Source of the DNA: Aliishimia sp963922415
GTDB lineage: Bacteria; Pseudomonadota; Alphaproteobacteria; Rhodobacterales; Rhodobacteraceae
DNA length: 64,000 bases
Assembly (NCBI GenBank): GCA_963922415.1
Contig: CAWUIP010000002.1
Location: 34,924-98,923 of the forward strand
Direction of reading: 5' to 3'
This document shows, one piece after another, positions 44,894 to 53,930 of this stretch. The notes under the pieces were generated by a model. It searched no databases and had not been told where the DNA came from. It saw only the letters and a list, made by a program, of their open reading frames with translations. The position numbers were made by a program, and so were the translations under genes. The stretch's first letter is position 1; the number at the start of each line of letters is the position of its first letter.

Positions 44894-44908
44894 TGGGACG
44901 ACGCAGAT

Positions 44909-45286
44909 CTAGCTATCGCCTGAACACGCGATGCGTTGACCTTCGTCGCAAGACGCGTGTGTTGGCGCGTCATGTTTTTCCGTCAATACGTCCAGTGTGT
45001 CTGGGCCGTAGAGACGCTCTATCTCTTGGAGAACAAGTGTGTCGCGATGGGCGCCGAGGAGGACGCCAGTTGCCAAGTCGACAATCGTGGCGTTTGTCGG
45101 TTGGGCGCGGTCCGCCTGAGCGGTTGCGGCGCCGACCATGTCGTTGTCTTCTGGCACCTCCGGAGCGGATTGCCAAAACATTGGCGTTACGATCTCTGAG
45201 TGACCCCAGCCTTCGACCACAGCACTTACCGCAACGTCGGATTGAACCGTAACGTCAGCTGACGCATTCATACTACTTCCGGGCAT
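44909..45286 (-). CDS. Small acidic hypothetical protein
   Basis: A 125-residue protein I do not recognise. ATG 45286 follows GGGGGACGAT, a good ribosome site; the frame is open further upstream to 45358 but without one. It is acidic, with Ser/Ala/Val-rich N terminus, GWGHSEIVTPMFWQSAPEVPEDND, and a segment TIVDLATGVLLGAHRDTLVLQEIERLYGPDTLDVL that looks like a short folded unit. It has two Cys near the end and no signal or membrane segment. It follows an A/T-rich region with a perfect inverted repeat. Confidence 0.55.
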   Translation of the reverse strand: MPGSSMNASADVTVQSDVAVSAVVEGWGHSEIVTPMFWQSAPEVPEDNDMVGAATAQADRAQPTNATIVDLATGVLLGAHRDTLVLQEIERLYGPDTLDVLTEKHDAPTHASCDEGQRIACSGDS

Positions 45287-45443
45287 ATCGTCCCCCGTTT
45301 TCTTGTTGTGCCAAACCGACGTGATTGACGCGATCTGGCGTTTCATCCCTGCCAACAAGCTAGCGAATGGCCATCAATGCAGCGTAAACCAGGCGTGATT
45401 TTCGCGTGAGGCTTTTGCGAATAAGCCTCAATTATGTGAAATT

Positions 45444-45463
45444 TTTGATAAATTTCTATCAAA
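45444..45463. repeat. Perfect inverted repeat TTTGATA-N6-TATCAAA
   Basis: The 7-base arms lie in an A/T-rich island about 158 bases before the small hypothetical gene and downstream of the ABC permease stop. It looks like an operator for a dimeric regulator. The half-site TTGAT resembles FNR boxes, but the spacing is 8 instead of 4. Confidence 0.45.
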
Positions 45464-45541
45464 GCGATAATGCGGAGCGAAAATCTGTTTGAGCGGTAGG
45501 GTGCCGTGCGACGGCCCCGACTCGCGTTTTTCTGCCGGTTG

Positions 45542-46450
45542 TTAGCGCCCGCGCAGCTTGGGGTTGAACGCGTCGTTCAGTCCGTCGCCGACCAAGGAAA
45601 CCGAAAAGACGGTTAGGAAAATGGCGATGCCTGGCAGGGTGACGGGCCACCAGGCATCCAGGATGTATTCCCGGTTTGCACCGATCATCAGGCCCCAGCT
45701 CATGACGTTGGGATCGCCGAGGCCGAGAAAGCTGAGACCCGCTTCAAACAAGATCGCGACACCTACCGTCAGCGTTGCGGTCACGATGAGCGGCGGTGCT
45801 GCGTTGGGCAGGATGATGCGCCACATGATCCGCCATGTTTTTGTGCCCGCCGCGCGGGCGGCTGTGACATATTCCAGCTCTCGGATCTTTAGAAATTCGG
45901 CCCGGGTCAGGCGGGCAGTCGTGGGCCAGGACACGACGCCGATGGCAAAGGCGATGACGGTCAACGACGGGGTAAAGAGCGTGACCAGGACCATCGCAAA
46001 GAGGAGCGTCGGCAAAACCTGGAAAAACTCCGTGATCCGCATCAGAACATTGTCGACCTGCCCGCCGAAATAGCCCGCGCAGGACCCGATCAAAAGCCCG
46101 ATGACCATCGTGATCACCGCCGCGGCGGCCCCCACGGCCAGCGTCGGGCCGCCGCCCGACAAAAGCCCCGCGATGACATCGCGCCCCAGATAGTCGGTCC
46201 CCAGCGGAAACTCGGGCGTGACGCCGGGCGGCTCATGGGGCGCCCAGACAATGTCATAAGGGTCGCCGGGGTAGAGGAAGCTGCCATAAAGTGTGACCAA
46301 AAGGATCACGATCAGCATCACCAGTCCGAACATCGCGGGGATGTTCTTGCGGAACATGATCCACGCCTCCTGCGCGGGGGAGCGCGAGACAACCTGGCTC
46401 ATATCCACCGGATCGTACAGGGCAGAGAGGGGATCGGGGGACGTGGTCAT
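45542..46450 (-). CDS. ABC transporter permease, peptide/nickel type (DppC-like)
   Basis: A 302-residue inner-membrane permease with about six helices, an N-terminal OppC_N segment (QEAWIMFRKNIPAMFGLVML), GTDYLGRDVIAGLLSG and the ATPase-contact EAA loop AEFLKIRELEYVTAARAAGTKTWRIMWRIILPNAAPPL. It pairs with the DppB-like gene that overlaps its start by 4 bases. The two ATPase genes usual in this class are missing from the operon. Confidence 0.92.
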   Translation of the reverse strand: MTTSPDPLSALYDPVDMSQVVSRSPAQEAWIMFRKNIPAMFGLVMLIVILLVTLYGSFLYPGDPYDIVWAPHEPPGVTPEFPLGTDYLGRDVIAGLLSGGGPTLAVGAAAAVITMVIGLLIGSCAGYFGGQVDNVLMRITEFFQVLPTLLFAMVLVTLFTPSLTVIAFAIGVVSWPTTARLTRAEFLKIRELEYVTAARAAGTKTWRIMWRIILPNAAPPLIVTATLTVGVAILFEAGLSFLGLGDPNVMSWGLMIGANREYILDAWWPVTLPGIAIFLTVFSVSLVGDGLNDAFNPKLRGR

Positions 46451-47424
46451 GTCTCGTCCTTCAATCTGGGATCGACCAGGCGATAGCTGAGATCCGTGAG
46501 AATGTTCGCGACGACGACCATCATGGAGGCAAAGAAAAGCACGCCAAGGATCGTCGGGTAGTCGCGCCGCAGGATGGAATCGAAGGCCAGCCGCCCCATG
46601 CCGGGCCAGTTGAACACTGTCTCAACCAACAGCGCGCCCGAGATCAGATTGCCGAACTGTAAGCCCGCCACTGTCAGGATCGGCAGCATCGCGTTGCGCA
46701 GTGCGTGGGAAAAGACCACCGTACGGTCCTTTAGCCCCTTGGCGCGCGCGGTGCGGATGTAATCGGCGGACAGCGCATCCAGCATCGACGCCCGCGTGAG
46801 CCGCGCATATTGCGCCAAGTAGATGATCGCCAGCGTGAACGCAGGCAGCACCAAGTGGTGCAGCACGTCCCAAAACCGGGTCATAAAGGGGGCATCCCGC
46901 AGTTTGACGGATTGCATCCCCTCGACCGGAAAGATCGGGATGGCCGAGGCAAAGAGGATGATCAGCATAATGCCGGTCCAAAAGACCGGGACGGCGTAGC
47001 CTATCGTGGCAAAGACGCTCACAAAGGCCGACAGGGGGCCGTTGGGTTTGCGTGCGGCAATCGCGCCCAGGAAGACGCCCACAACGATAGAGATGATCTG
47101 CGCGGCCAGGACCAGCAAGATCGTCGGCCCAATGCGCTCGGCGATCAATTGGCTGACGGGCAGATTGAAAAAGAAGCTCTCGCCCAGATCGAAGCGCGCC
47201 ACGCCTGACACATAGATCCACAGTTGCACGAGAAGTGGTTTGTTAAGGCCATACTCTTCGCGGATGCTCTCCAGCATCTCTTCGGTGGCGCCGCCCATCT
47301 CGCCTGCAATCACCACCGCCGGGTCGCCGGGGGCCAGCCGGATCAGCAGGAAATTCAGAACTACGACACCCAGCATGAGCAAAAGCCCATATCCAATGCG
47401 ACGCAGGAGATAGGCTGTATTCAT
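46447..47424 (-). CDS. ABC transporter permease, peptide/nickel type (DppB-like)
   Basis: A 325-residue permease opening LLRRIGYGLLLMLGVVVLNFLLIRLAPGDP, the family signature, with an EAA loop near LTRASMLDALSADYIRTARAKGLKDRTVVFSHALRNAMLPIL and closing GRLAFDSILRRDYPTILGVLFF. It is overlapped 4 bases with the GNAT gene upstream, so it belongs to the same transcript. Confidence 0.93.
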   Translation of the reverse strand: MNTAYLLRRIGYGLLLMLGVVVLNFLLIRLAPGDPAVVIAGEMGGATEEMLESIREEYGLNKPLLVQLWIYVSGVARFDLGESFFFNLPVSQLIAERIGPTILLVLAAQIISIVVGVFLGAIAARKPNGPLSAFVSVFATIGYAVPVFWTGIMLIILFASAIPIFPVEGMQSVKLRDAPFMTRFWDVLHHLVLPAFTLAIIYLAQYARLTRASMLDALSADYIRTARAKGLKDRTVVFSHALRNAMLPILTVAGLQFGNLISGALLVETVFNWPGMGRLAFDSILRRDYPTILGVLFFASMMVVVANILTDLSYRLVDPRLKDET

Positions 47425-47930
47425 GTGTAATCGTCCAGGCGGCGGATCATGAAAATCTCATCGCGAAAGGTGCCGTCGTCCTTGCGAGCCGCGCGCGGCA
47501 GGGTGCCAATATGTTCATAGCCTGCCCTTTCGCAGGCGCGTAAAACGTCAGCATTGTCGACCGTCACGTAGCTTTCGACCTGCAAAGCGCCAGCGGCCTT
47601 GGCGGCTTTGAACGATACGTCGAACAACGCCGCCGCGCCGCCGTGGCGGCGGTATCGCGGTCGCACATACATCTGTCCTAGGTGCATTCGGTGGCGCTCG
47701 CGCGCGAACATGTAGGGATGAAGCCGAATGATCCCGGCGCCGTCACCTTCTGCAAACAGTCCAAAACAGCCGCCTTGGCTTAGCATTGCGCGATCCCGCG
47801 CCTCTGTCATCGCCTCGACTTCTTGCAGGGTCGGCACAAAGATATCCCCGATTTCTAGTACAGCTTCGCGACGCAGGGCCCGCCAGAGCCCCACGTCCTG
47901 TTCAGTCAGCACACGCGTCGTAAGTTGCAT
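47421..47930 (-). CDS. GNAT family N-acetyltransferase
   Basis: A 169-residue acetyl-CoA-dependent acetyltransferase. Motif A reads HLGQMYVRPRYRRHGGAAALFDVSFKAAK (the R-x-x-G-x-A acetyl-CoA loop), followed by VESYVTVDNADVLRACERAGYEHIGTLPRAARKDDGTFRDEIFM. The substrate is unknown, but it is inside the ABC importer operon, so acetylation of the imported compound is a reasonable inference. Confidence 0.85.
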   Translation of the reverse strand: MQLTTRVLTEQDVGLWRALRREAVLEIGDIFVPTLQEVEAMTEARDRAMLSQGGCFGLFAEGDGAGIIRLHPYMFARERHRMHLGQMYVRPRYRRHGGAAALFDVSFKAAKAAGALQVESYVTVDNADVLRACERAGYEHIGTLPRAARKDDGTFRDEIFMIRRLDDYT

Positions 47931-47942
47931 GTGCCGCGGGCC

Positions 47943-49496
47943 TCACTCGCCCCATTCGACCATGTCCATCGGGTGCATCGTGCCCCAAATGCCCGTGGGC
48001 ACATTTTGCAGCTTGCTGTTGTAAGCTGTGTGATAGGGCAGCGAGTTGATCCAATAGACAGGCAGGTCATTTGCAACGATCTGCTGGAACTCTCCGTAAA
48101 GGGCTTTGCGCTTGTCGATGTCCAACTCGACCGCAGCCGCGTTCAACAACTCGTCCACCTTGTCGTTGGCATATTGCTGCGTGTTGGACCAAATCACCCC
48201 TTCGCGGATGTTGGAGGACAGATAGGTGCGGTGCACACCAATCACCGGATCGCCCCAGTTGAAAACGACATCCATGGTCATGTCGAAGTCATACGAACTC
48301 ACACGGCCCGCCCAGGTTGGGAAGTCAGGTGCTGCACGCACGGTGACCTCGATCCCGATCTTCTTGAGCTGTGATTTGAGGTATTCAGCGACGGTCTGCT
48401 GCTGCTCTTTCGGGCCGGGGATGAAGTCCACGGTTAGCTCCAGGCCGTCCGCCACGCCCGCCTCGGCCATCAGGGCGTTGGCTTTATCAAGGTCCACGTC
48501 ATAGGCCGGGATGGTCTCGTCAAAGAAGGGCGAGCCTTCGATGATTGGTCCACGTTGCGGCGCCGAGACACCACGGTGCAGTGCCTTGGTGATAAAGTCG
48601 CGGTCCACGGCATACGCAATTGCCTGGCGGACGCGCACATCCGACAGCTTTTCAGAGGCCGTGTTGAAGGCCAGCCAGTTGACCGGGCCAACCGCCGCAT
48701 AACCCTCGGACGTGATTGTCAGGTCGTCGTCCTTTTCCAGACGCCGAATCTGATTGCTGCCCGCCATAAAGGGCAACATGTCCGCATCTCCTGTCTCCAT
48801 GGCAATCAACAGGGCAGAGGGGTCTTTGATGATCCGAATGATGATCTCGTCCAGCTTTGGACGGCCGTCGATAAAGAAGTTGGGGTTCTTCTTCATCACA
48901 ATCGCTTCGCCCGCGGTGAATTCCTCAAGCATAAAGGGGCCCGACCCAATTGGAGCCGAGTTCGCGGGGTGCGTTTTTGGGTCTTGCCCATCGCCAAAGA
49001 TGTGTTTGGGCAGGACAGGGGCCAGCGCGGGCGAGAGAGCAAGCAAAAGCGCTGGGTGCGGTTTGGACAGGTTGATCACAACCGTATGCGCGTCCGGCGC
49101 ATCGATGGACTCCACCGGCTCGAACATGGATTTGAACGGATGATTGTCCCGCGTGTTCATGATCGAAAACGCCACGTCCTCAGATGTCACAGGCTTGCCA
49201 TCGTGGAAGGTTGCGTTGGTGACGAGGTTCAGTGTCACGCTCAGACCATCGGCGCTGACCTCCCAGGTCTCGGCCAGATAGGGCTGAGGTTCCCAGTTTT
49301 CGTCGTAGCGCAGGGGAGACGCGAAGATTTGCGTGGAGGGAACAGCCGTCGCGATGCCGGATTGCACCGAGCCATTGAGGTGACGTGGCACCTGGCTGGA
49401 GGCGATCACCAACGTACCGCCATCGGCGTAGACCTGGCCGCTGAGTGCCGTGCTGGCCAAGAGGGCAGCCGCCGCCATCCGCTTCAAAAAAGTCAT
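47943..49496 (-). CDS. ABC transporter substrate-binding protein, peptide type (SBP_bac_5)
   Basis: A 517-residue periplasmic binding protein with a signal peptide (cleavage near residue 24, VYA). It has NLVTNATFHDGKPVTSEDVAFSI, the family 5 signature, and DVRVRQAIAYAVDRDFITKALHRG. It is the first gene of the importer operon. The ligand could be a peptide or an unusual amide; the divergent amidohydrolase fits an amide. Confidence 0.93.
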   Translation of the reverse strand: MTFLKRMAAAALLASTALSGQVYADGGTLVIASSQVPRHLNGSVQSGIATAVPSTQIFASPLRYDENWEPQPYLAETWEVSADGLSVTLNLVTNATFHDGKPVTSEDVAFSIMNTRDNHPFKSMFEPVESIDAPDAHTVVINLSKPHPALLLALSPALAPVLPKHIFGDGQDPKTHPANSAPIGSGPFMLEEFTAGEAIVMKKNPNFFIDGRPKLDEIIIRIIKDPSALLIAMETGDADMLPFMAGSNQIRRLEKDDDLTITSEGYAAVGPVNWLAFNTASEKLSDVRVRQAIAYAVDRDFITKALHRGVSAPQRGPIIEGSPFFDETIPAYDVDLDKANALMAEAGVADGLELTVDFIPGPKEQQQTVAEYLKSQLKKIGIEVTVRAAPDFPTWAGRVSSYDFDMTMDVVFNWGDPVIGVHRTYLSSNIREGVIWSNTQQYANDKVDELLNAAAVELDIDKRKALYGEFQQIVANDLPVYWINSLPYHTAYNSKLQNVPTGIWGTMHPMDMVEWGE

Positions 49497-49592
49497 TTTT
49501 CATCTCCCGGTTTTCTAGATTTTGGTTAACGTTAGGCAGGAAGTGACGCCGGGGGAAGATTTTTCTGCCCCGCGCGAAGGAAAGGAACATGC

Positions 49593-51221
49593 GTGTCCGG
49601 AATAACTGTCTATGCCGCCCGAAAAGTGCTCACCATGGATCCGCGCCGCCCTGTGGCCTCGCATGTCGCGGTGAAAGAGGGACGGATTCTGGCTGTAGGC
49701 GGTGCCGATTGTGCCGATCTTTGGGGCGCGGTCAGCCATGATAATCGGTTTGCAGATGCGGTTTTAATGCCGGGCTTTGTGGAGGGCCACGCGCATATGA
49801 TGGCGGGTGCCATGTGGCGCTATGCCTATGCTGGGTACCACGACCGTATTGATCCGGATGGCAAGCTTTGGCCGGGCCTGACCACAATTGAAGAGGTCAT
49901 TGCAGGTCTCTCCAGCTATGAAGCAGGCCTTGCGCCTGATGTGCCTTTGGTGGGGTGGGGGTTTGATCCGATCTTTCTGACGACTGAACGCCTCAGCCGC
50001 GCCCATCTGGATCAGATCAGTCCAGATCGCCCTATCGCGATCATGTTTTCGAACTTCCACCTGATGTGCGTGAATTCCAAAGCGCTCGAGATGGCGGGGT
50101 ATTCCCGGTCCAGCAACGCGGAAGGTATCGTGAAGGGCCCCGATGGCGAGCCCACCGGAGAGTTGCAGGAAATGGCTGCGATGTTTCCAGTGATGCGGCG
50201 GCTTGGGATCGACTTTCGGGGCCTCAGCCAGACACCAGAGGCGATCAAGTCTTATGGCGAGGTGTGCAAGCGCGCGGGCGTGACCACAGTGACGGATCTT
50301 TATTCGATGATCGAGGAAGAGGATCTGGCGACGCTGAAGTCGGTCACGTCTGAACCCGATTTCCCGGTGCGCATCGTGCCTGCGCTGGGCACTGCTGGCA
50401 GCGAGCCGCAAGAGGCCGCCCGCTATGCGCTGCGGCTCAAACGGCAGTCGACGGATAAGCTGCGGCTGGGCGCGGTGAAGCTGATGACCGATGGCTCTAT
50501 CCAAGGCTGGACCGCACGGGTCCGCTGGCCGGGCTATGTCGGCGGGCAGCCCAACGGGCTTTGGAACACCCCGCCCGAGCAGATCTTTGCGCTGGCCGAG
50601 GCGTTTCAGGGCGCAGGGGTGCAGATGCATATCCATGTGAACGGTGACGAGGCGGCGGAGGTGTCGCTCAACGCGATCGAGTCGGCAGGGCAGAAGCACC
50701 CCTGGACCGGAGCGCGGCACGTTTTGCAGCATTGCCAGATGATGGATGGCGGGTTGTTCCGAAAGGCCGCCGATCTTGGGGTATGCTGCAATATCTTTGC
50801 AAACCACATCTGGTATTTCGGAGATCAGCATGCCGCGCTGACGCTGGGTCCAGACCGGGCCGCGCGCATGGATGGGGTGCGCTCTGCGCTAGACGAAGGC
50901 GTGCGGGTTGCCATCCATTCCGACGCGCCTGTCACGCCAATGGGTCCGCTCTTTACCGCCTGGTGCACGGTGAACCGTCAGACCATGAGCGGCGTCACGC
51001 TGGGCCCCGAAGAGTGCATTACGGTGGACGAGGCGCTGTCAACGATCACCATGGGGGCGGCCTATACGTTGGGGATGGACACAGAGATTGGCTCTATCGA
51101 GCCCGGCAAGCGGGCCGATTTCGCCATCTTGGGCGCAGATCCGACCGCGGGCGACCCGATGGACCTGAAAGACGTGCCGATCCTTGGGACAATCTCGGGC
51201 GGCGCGGTGCACCTGCTATGA
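49593..51221 (+). CDS. YtcJ-like metal-dependent amidohydrolase (amidohydrolase family 3)
   Basis: A 542-residue enzyme starting at GTG 49593 (reads SGITVYAARKVLTMDPRRPVASHVAVKEGRILAVGG). The metal site has GFVEGHAHMM (HxH), the later HIHVNGDEA, VLQHCQMM and IHSDAPVTPMGPLF (Asp), then the family tail KRADFAILGADPT. YtcJ relatives hydrolyse amides or N-formyl compounds, but the substrate is not predictable. It is divergent from the importer operon and overlaps the next gene by 4 bases. Confidence 0.9.
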   Translation: MSGITVYAARKVLTMDPRRPVASHVAVKEGRILAVGGADCADLWGAVSHDNRFADAVLMPGFVEGHAHMMAGAMWRYAYAGYHDRIDPDGKLWPGLTTIEEVIAGLSSYEAGLAPDVPLVGWGFDPIFLTTERLSRAHLDQISPDRPIAIMFSNFHLMCVNSKALEMAGYSRSSNAEGIVKGPDGEPTGELQEMAAMFPVMRRLGIDFRGLSQTPEAIKSYGEVCKRAGVTTVTDLYSMIEEEDLATLKSVTSEPDFPVRIVPALGTAGSEPQEAARYALRLKRQSTDKLRLGAVKLMTDGSIQGWTARVRWPGYVGGQPNGLWNTPPEQIFALAEAFQGAGVQMHIHVNGDEAAEVSLNAIESAGQKHPWTGARHVLQHCQMMDGGLFRKAADLGVCCNIFANHIWYFGDQHAALTLGPDRAARMDGVRSALDEGVRVAIHSDAPVTPMGPLFTAWCTVNRQTMSGVTLGPEECITVDEALSTITMGAAYTLGMDTEIGSIEPGKRADFAILGADPTAGDPMDLKDVPILGTISGGAVHLL

Positions 51222-52093
51222 GGCCGCCCCTGCCGCTTACCGTGATCGGGGGATACCTTGGGGCGGGCAAAACGACGCTGATCAACCATGTTCTGACCGG
51301 AGATCATGGCAAGCGGCTGATGGTGATGGTCAATGACTTCGGCGCGGTCAACATCGATGCCGAACTTCTGGCCTCGGCGTCCGATGACACGTTAGAGCTG
51401 ACCAATGGCTGCGTTTGCTGCACCATGGGGGCGGATTTGTTTATGGCGGTTGGCGATGTTCTGGACCGGGCCGCGCGGCCTGATCACCTGATTATCGAGG
51501 CTTCGGGCATCGCGAACCCCGCGCGCATTGCGCAAGTGGCCGAGACCGAGCCCGATTTGCACTATGCCGGGATCATTACTTTGGTCGACGTTTTGCATAT
51601 GGCGCGGCTGCTGGCGGATACGCAGATCGCGCCACAGGTGATCGAACAGATCCGCGTTGCAGACATCGTGCACCCGACCAAGGCGCCGCTATCGGACCTG
51701 CAGGTGGCAAAGCTGCAATCGATGGGTGCCACGCTGATCCTGGATGACCGCGAGGCCGTCTTATCGCTGATGTGGGATTTGGACGCGACACTTCCCGAGG
51801 CGTCGCGGGCGCATGCGCATTTTGTGAAATGGTCGCATCAAGGCAACGAGGTCATGTCCGAAGACAGGCTTGCCCAAGCGCTCGCGGCCCGTCCGCCTGG
51901 CCTCTACCGGATCAAAGGGTTTGTCTCGGCACCGCAGGGACAATGGATCGTTAGCGTCGTGGGCCGCGTTGTCGAGATCAAGCCATCCGCGCGGACCGGG
52001 CCGACGACGCTTGTGGCCATTGGGCCAGAAGGGCAGGTCACGTCAGAGAAGATCGACGCGTGGTGGGCTTCTATTAATGAATACATTAATTAA
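51218..52093 (+). CDS. COG0523 (CobW/G3E) protein with degenerate base-recognition motif
   Basis: A 291-residue P-loop protein starting within the amidohydrolase stop (ATGA). It has GGYLGAGKTTLINHVL (P-loop, residues 11-26), VMVNDFGAVNIDAELL, NGCVCCTMG with the metal-binding CxCC (65-68) and LIIEASGIANPARI. Members are metal chaperones or insertases that use GTP. The usual NKxD base-recognition motif is replaced by HPTKA (about 152-156), so GTP specificity may be lost. Its pairing with a metal-dependent amidohydrolase suggests it delivers the metal. Confidence 0.88.
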   Translation: MRPPLPLTVIGGYLGAGKTTLINHVLTGDHGKRLMVMVNDFGAVNIDAELLASASDDTLELTNGCVCCTMGADLFMAVGDVLDRAARPDHLIIEASGIANPARIAQVAETEPDLHYAGIITLVDVLHMARLLADTQIAPQVIEQIRVADIVHPTKAPLSDLQVAKLQSMGATLILDDREAVLSLMWDLDATLPEASRAHAHFVKWSHQGNEVMSEDRLAQALAARPPGLYRIKGFVSAPQGQWIVSVVGRVVEIKPSARTGPTTLVAIGPEGQVTSEKIDAWWASINEYIN

Positions 52094-52094
52094 T

Positions 52095-52114
52095 TTGACA
52101 ATGTGTGCGTAAAC
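52095..52114 (+). promoter_or_regulatory. Candidate -35 box and operator upstream of gntR
   Basis: TTGACA (52095-52100) is followed at once by ATGTGTGCGTAAAC (52101-52114). A similar sequence, in reverse orientation, lies upstream of the TRAP binding-protein gene (57267-57284). Both sites may be bound by the GntR protein of this locus. Confidence 0.4.
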
Positions 52115-52151
52115 TGCCATCTCTCCGATCCAGGGGAGGATGTCTGTAAGA

Positions 52152-52823
52152 ATGGCGGCGAAATCGAAATTGGGATTGGTCGGCGGCGCCTATGAGCGGC
52201 TAAAGGACGATATCCGCAGCAACCGCCTGCCGCCAGGTTTTCAAGCGCCCGAGCCTGAAATCGCAGAACGCCTTGGCATGTCGCGCACGCCGGTGCGCGA
52301 GGCCCTGATCCGGCTAGAGGCCGAGGGGCTGGTCGAGCTGATCCCGCGCCGCGGCGCGCGGGTGATGCCCATCACGCGCGAAGATATGCGCGAAATCTAC
52401 GACATCCTCACCGCGCTAGAGCCGGAAGCGGCCGCACAATTGGCCGAACGTCATCCCGACACGGCGACGCTGCAGCCTCTGGTGGATGCCACGGCTGATA
52501 TGGAGACAGCGCTTGCGGCAGAAGATCTGGATGCCTGGGCGGATGCGGATGACCGGTTTCACCGCAAGCTTTTGGATCTTCAAGGCAACAAACGCCTTCA
52601 GGGTTTCGTCGAGGAGCTTTTTGACCAGGCACACCGGGCACGGATCGTGACGCTTCGGTTGCGAGCCCTGCCGGTGCAGTCGACCCGCGATCACCGCGAC
52701 GTGCTGGAGGCTTTGGCCGCAGGCGATGCGGGTCAGGCGCGCAACATTTTTCGCATCCACCGCCAGCGGGCGGCGACCGAACTTTTGGGGCTGCTCAATG
52801 ACTATAAACTTCCAGGGCTTTGA
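52152..52823 (+). CDS. GntR-family regulator, FCD type
   Basis: A DNA-binding regulator of about 223 residues. The winged helix reads YERLKDDIRSNRLPPGFQAPEPEIAERLGMSRTPVREALIRLEAEGLVELIPRRGARV, followed by an all-helical FCD effector domain (ILTALEPEAAAQLAE, ADDRFHRKLLDLQGNK). I prefer ATG 52152 because the earlier ATG at 52140 abuts the GGGGAGG ribosome site directly. It heads the catabolic cluster, so it probably represses or activates it in response to a sugar acid. Confidence 0.9.
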   Translation: MAAKSKLGLVGGAYERLKDDIRSNRLPPGFQAPEPEIAERLGMSRTPVREALIRLEAEGLVELIPRRGARVMPITREDMREIYDILTALEPEAAAQLAERHPDTATLQPLVDATADMETALAAEDLDAWADADDRFHRKLLDLQGNKRLQGFVEELFDQAHRARIVTLRLRALPVQSTRDHRDVLEALAAGDAGQARNIFRIHRQRAATELLGLLNDYKLPGL

Positions 52824-52826
52824 CGC

Positions 52827-53930
52827 ATGACGCAGGCTGTCGAAATCGCAGTCATTCCCGGCGATGGCATTGGCGTGGATGTCACCGAAGCTGCGCTCGC
52901 CGTGGTCGATGCGGCCTGCGGGCGCTGCGGCCTCCCAGAGCCACGACGCCGCGTGGTGGCTGCTGGTGCTGGCTATTTCAGCGAAACTGGCACAGATATC
53001 GAGCCTGGCGGTGAGGAAGCCGCAGGCGAGGCCGCTGCAATCTTCCTGGGGGCCATCGGCCTGCCATCGGTGCGCCATGCTGATGGCACTGAAATCTCAC
53101 CACACCTGCGGCTGCGGGACCGGTACCAGCTTTACGCTGGGGTGCGCCCGGTCAAGGCCTATCCGAACGCGCCGCAGCGTTTGATCGACCCGCGCGCAGC
53201 CGAGATCGACTTGATCGTTTTGCGGGAGTCGACCGAAGGGTTGTTCTATTCCGCAGCCGTTCATGGGCGTGCCGATATTCGCGGCGATACGGAGGTCCGG
53301 GACATCATGCGCATCTCGCGCGCGACGACCGAAAAGCTGCATCGCTTCGCGTTCAAGCTGGCAGAGCGTCGGCGCGCGCGCGGCAAAACCGGTGGTCTCA
53401 CCTGTGTCGACAAGGCCAATGTCTTTGCCAGTCAGGCCTTTTTCCGGCGGATCTTCGATGAAGTGCGCACTGATTTTCCCAGCGTTCCAACCGGCTACAA
53501 CTACGTGGATGCCATGGCCTTGGACTTGGTGCGGCAGCCTTGGGCCTTCGACGTGATGGTTATGGAAAACATGTTTGGCGATATCCTCAGCGATCTTGCG
53601 GGCGGTCTGGTGGGCGGTATGGGCATGGCGGCCTGTGCCGAGATCGGCGATGCGGTTGGGCTTTTCCAGCCCGCGCATGGCTCGGCCCCGGACATCATGG
53701 GGCAGGACAAGGCGAACCCGCTGGCGGCCATTCTGTCGGGCGGGTTGATGTTGGACTACCTGGCCGAAAAGACGGGCGACGCGGCCTATTCGGATGCCGC
53801 GTCACAGGTCGAGGATGCGGTCGAGCGCGGGTTTGCGGCAGGCGCGCTGCGGCCCATGGAATTTGGGGGCGATATGGGAACGAAAGCCGTGACCAAAGCT
53901 GTCTTAGCAGAGATTGAGGGCCGCGCATGA
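52827..53930 (+). CDS. Isopropylmalate/tartrate dehydrogenase-like NAD-dependent dehydrogenase
   Basis: A 367-residue member of the isocitrate/isopropylmalate dehydrogenase superfamily. It has IAVIPGDGIGVDVT, the substrate loop LIVLRESTEGLFYSA, DKANVFASQAFFRRIF with catalytic Lys, the metal-binding YNYVDAMALDLVRQP and ENMFGDILSDLAGGLVGGMG, and the NAD site AHGSAPDIMGQDKANP. This superfamily oxidises a hydroxyl beta to a carboxylate in a metal-dependent reaction. It lies first in the operon with a DUF1537 kinase and class II decarboxylase, so a tetronate or related sugar acid is a likely substrate. Confidence 0.88.
   Translation: MTQAVEIAVIPGDGIGVDVTEAALAVVDAACGRCGLPEPRRRVVAAGAGYFSETGTDIEPGGEEAAGEAAAIFLGAIGLPSVRHADGTEISPHLRLRDRYQLYAGVRPVKAYPNAPQRLIDPRAAEIDLIVLRESTEGLFYSAAVHGRADIRGDTEVRDIMRISRATTEKLHRFAFKLAERRRARGKTGGLTCVDKANVFASQAFFRRIFDEVRTDFPSVPTGYNYVDAMALDLVRQPWAFDVMVMENMFGDILSDLAGGLVGGMGMAACAEIGDAVGLFQPAHGSAPDIMGQDKANPLAAILSGGLMLDYLAEKTGDAAYSDAASQVEDAVERGFAAGALRPMEFGGDMGTKAVTKAVLAEIEGRA

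Noticed and set aside
45445..45462. FNR/FnrL box in the A/T-rich repeat
   Set aside because: Half-sites TTGAT and ATCAA are 8 bases apart, not 4.
50732..51217. Long N-terminal extension of the COG0523 gene
   Set aside because: It overlaps the amidohydrolase gene out of frame; the real start at 51218 is an ATGA overlap and gives the standard P-loop position.
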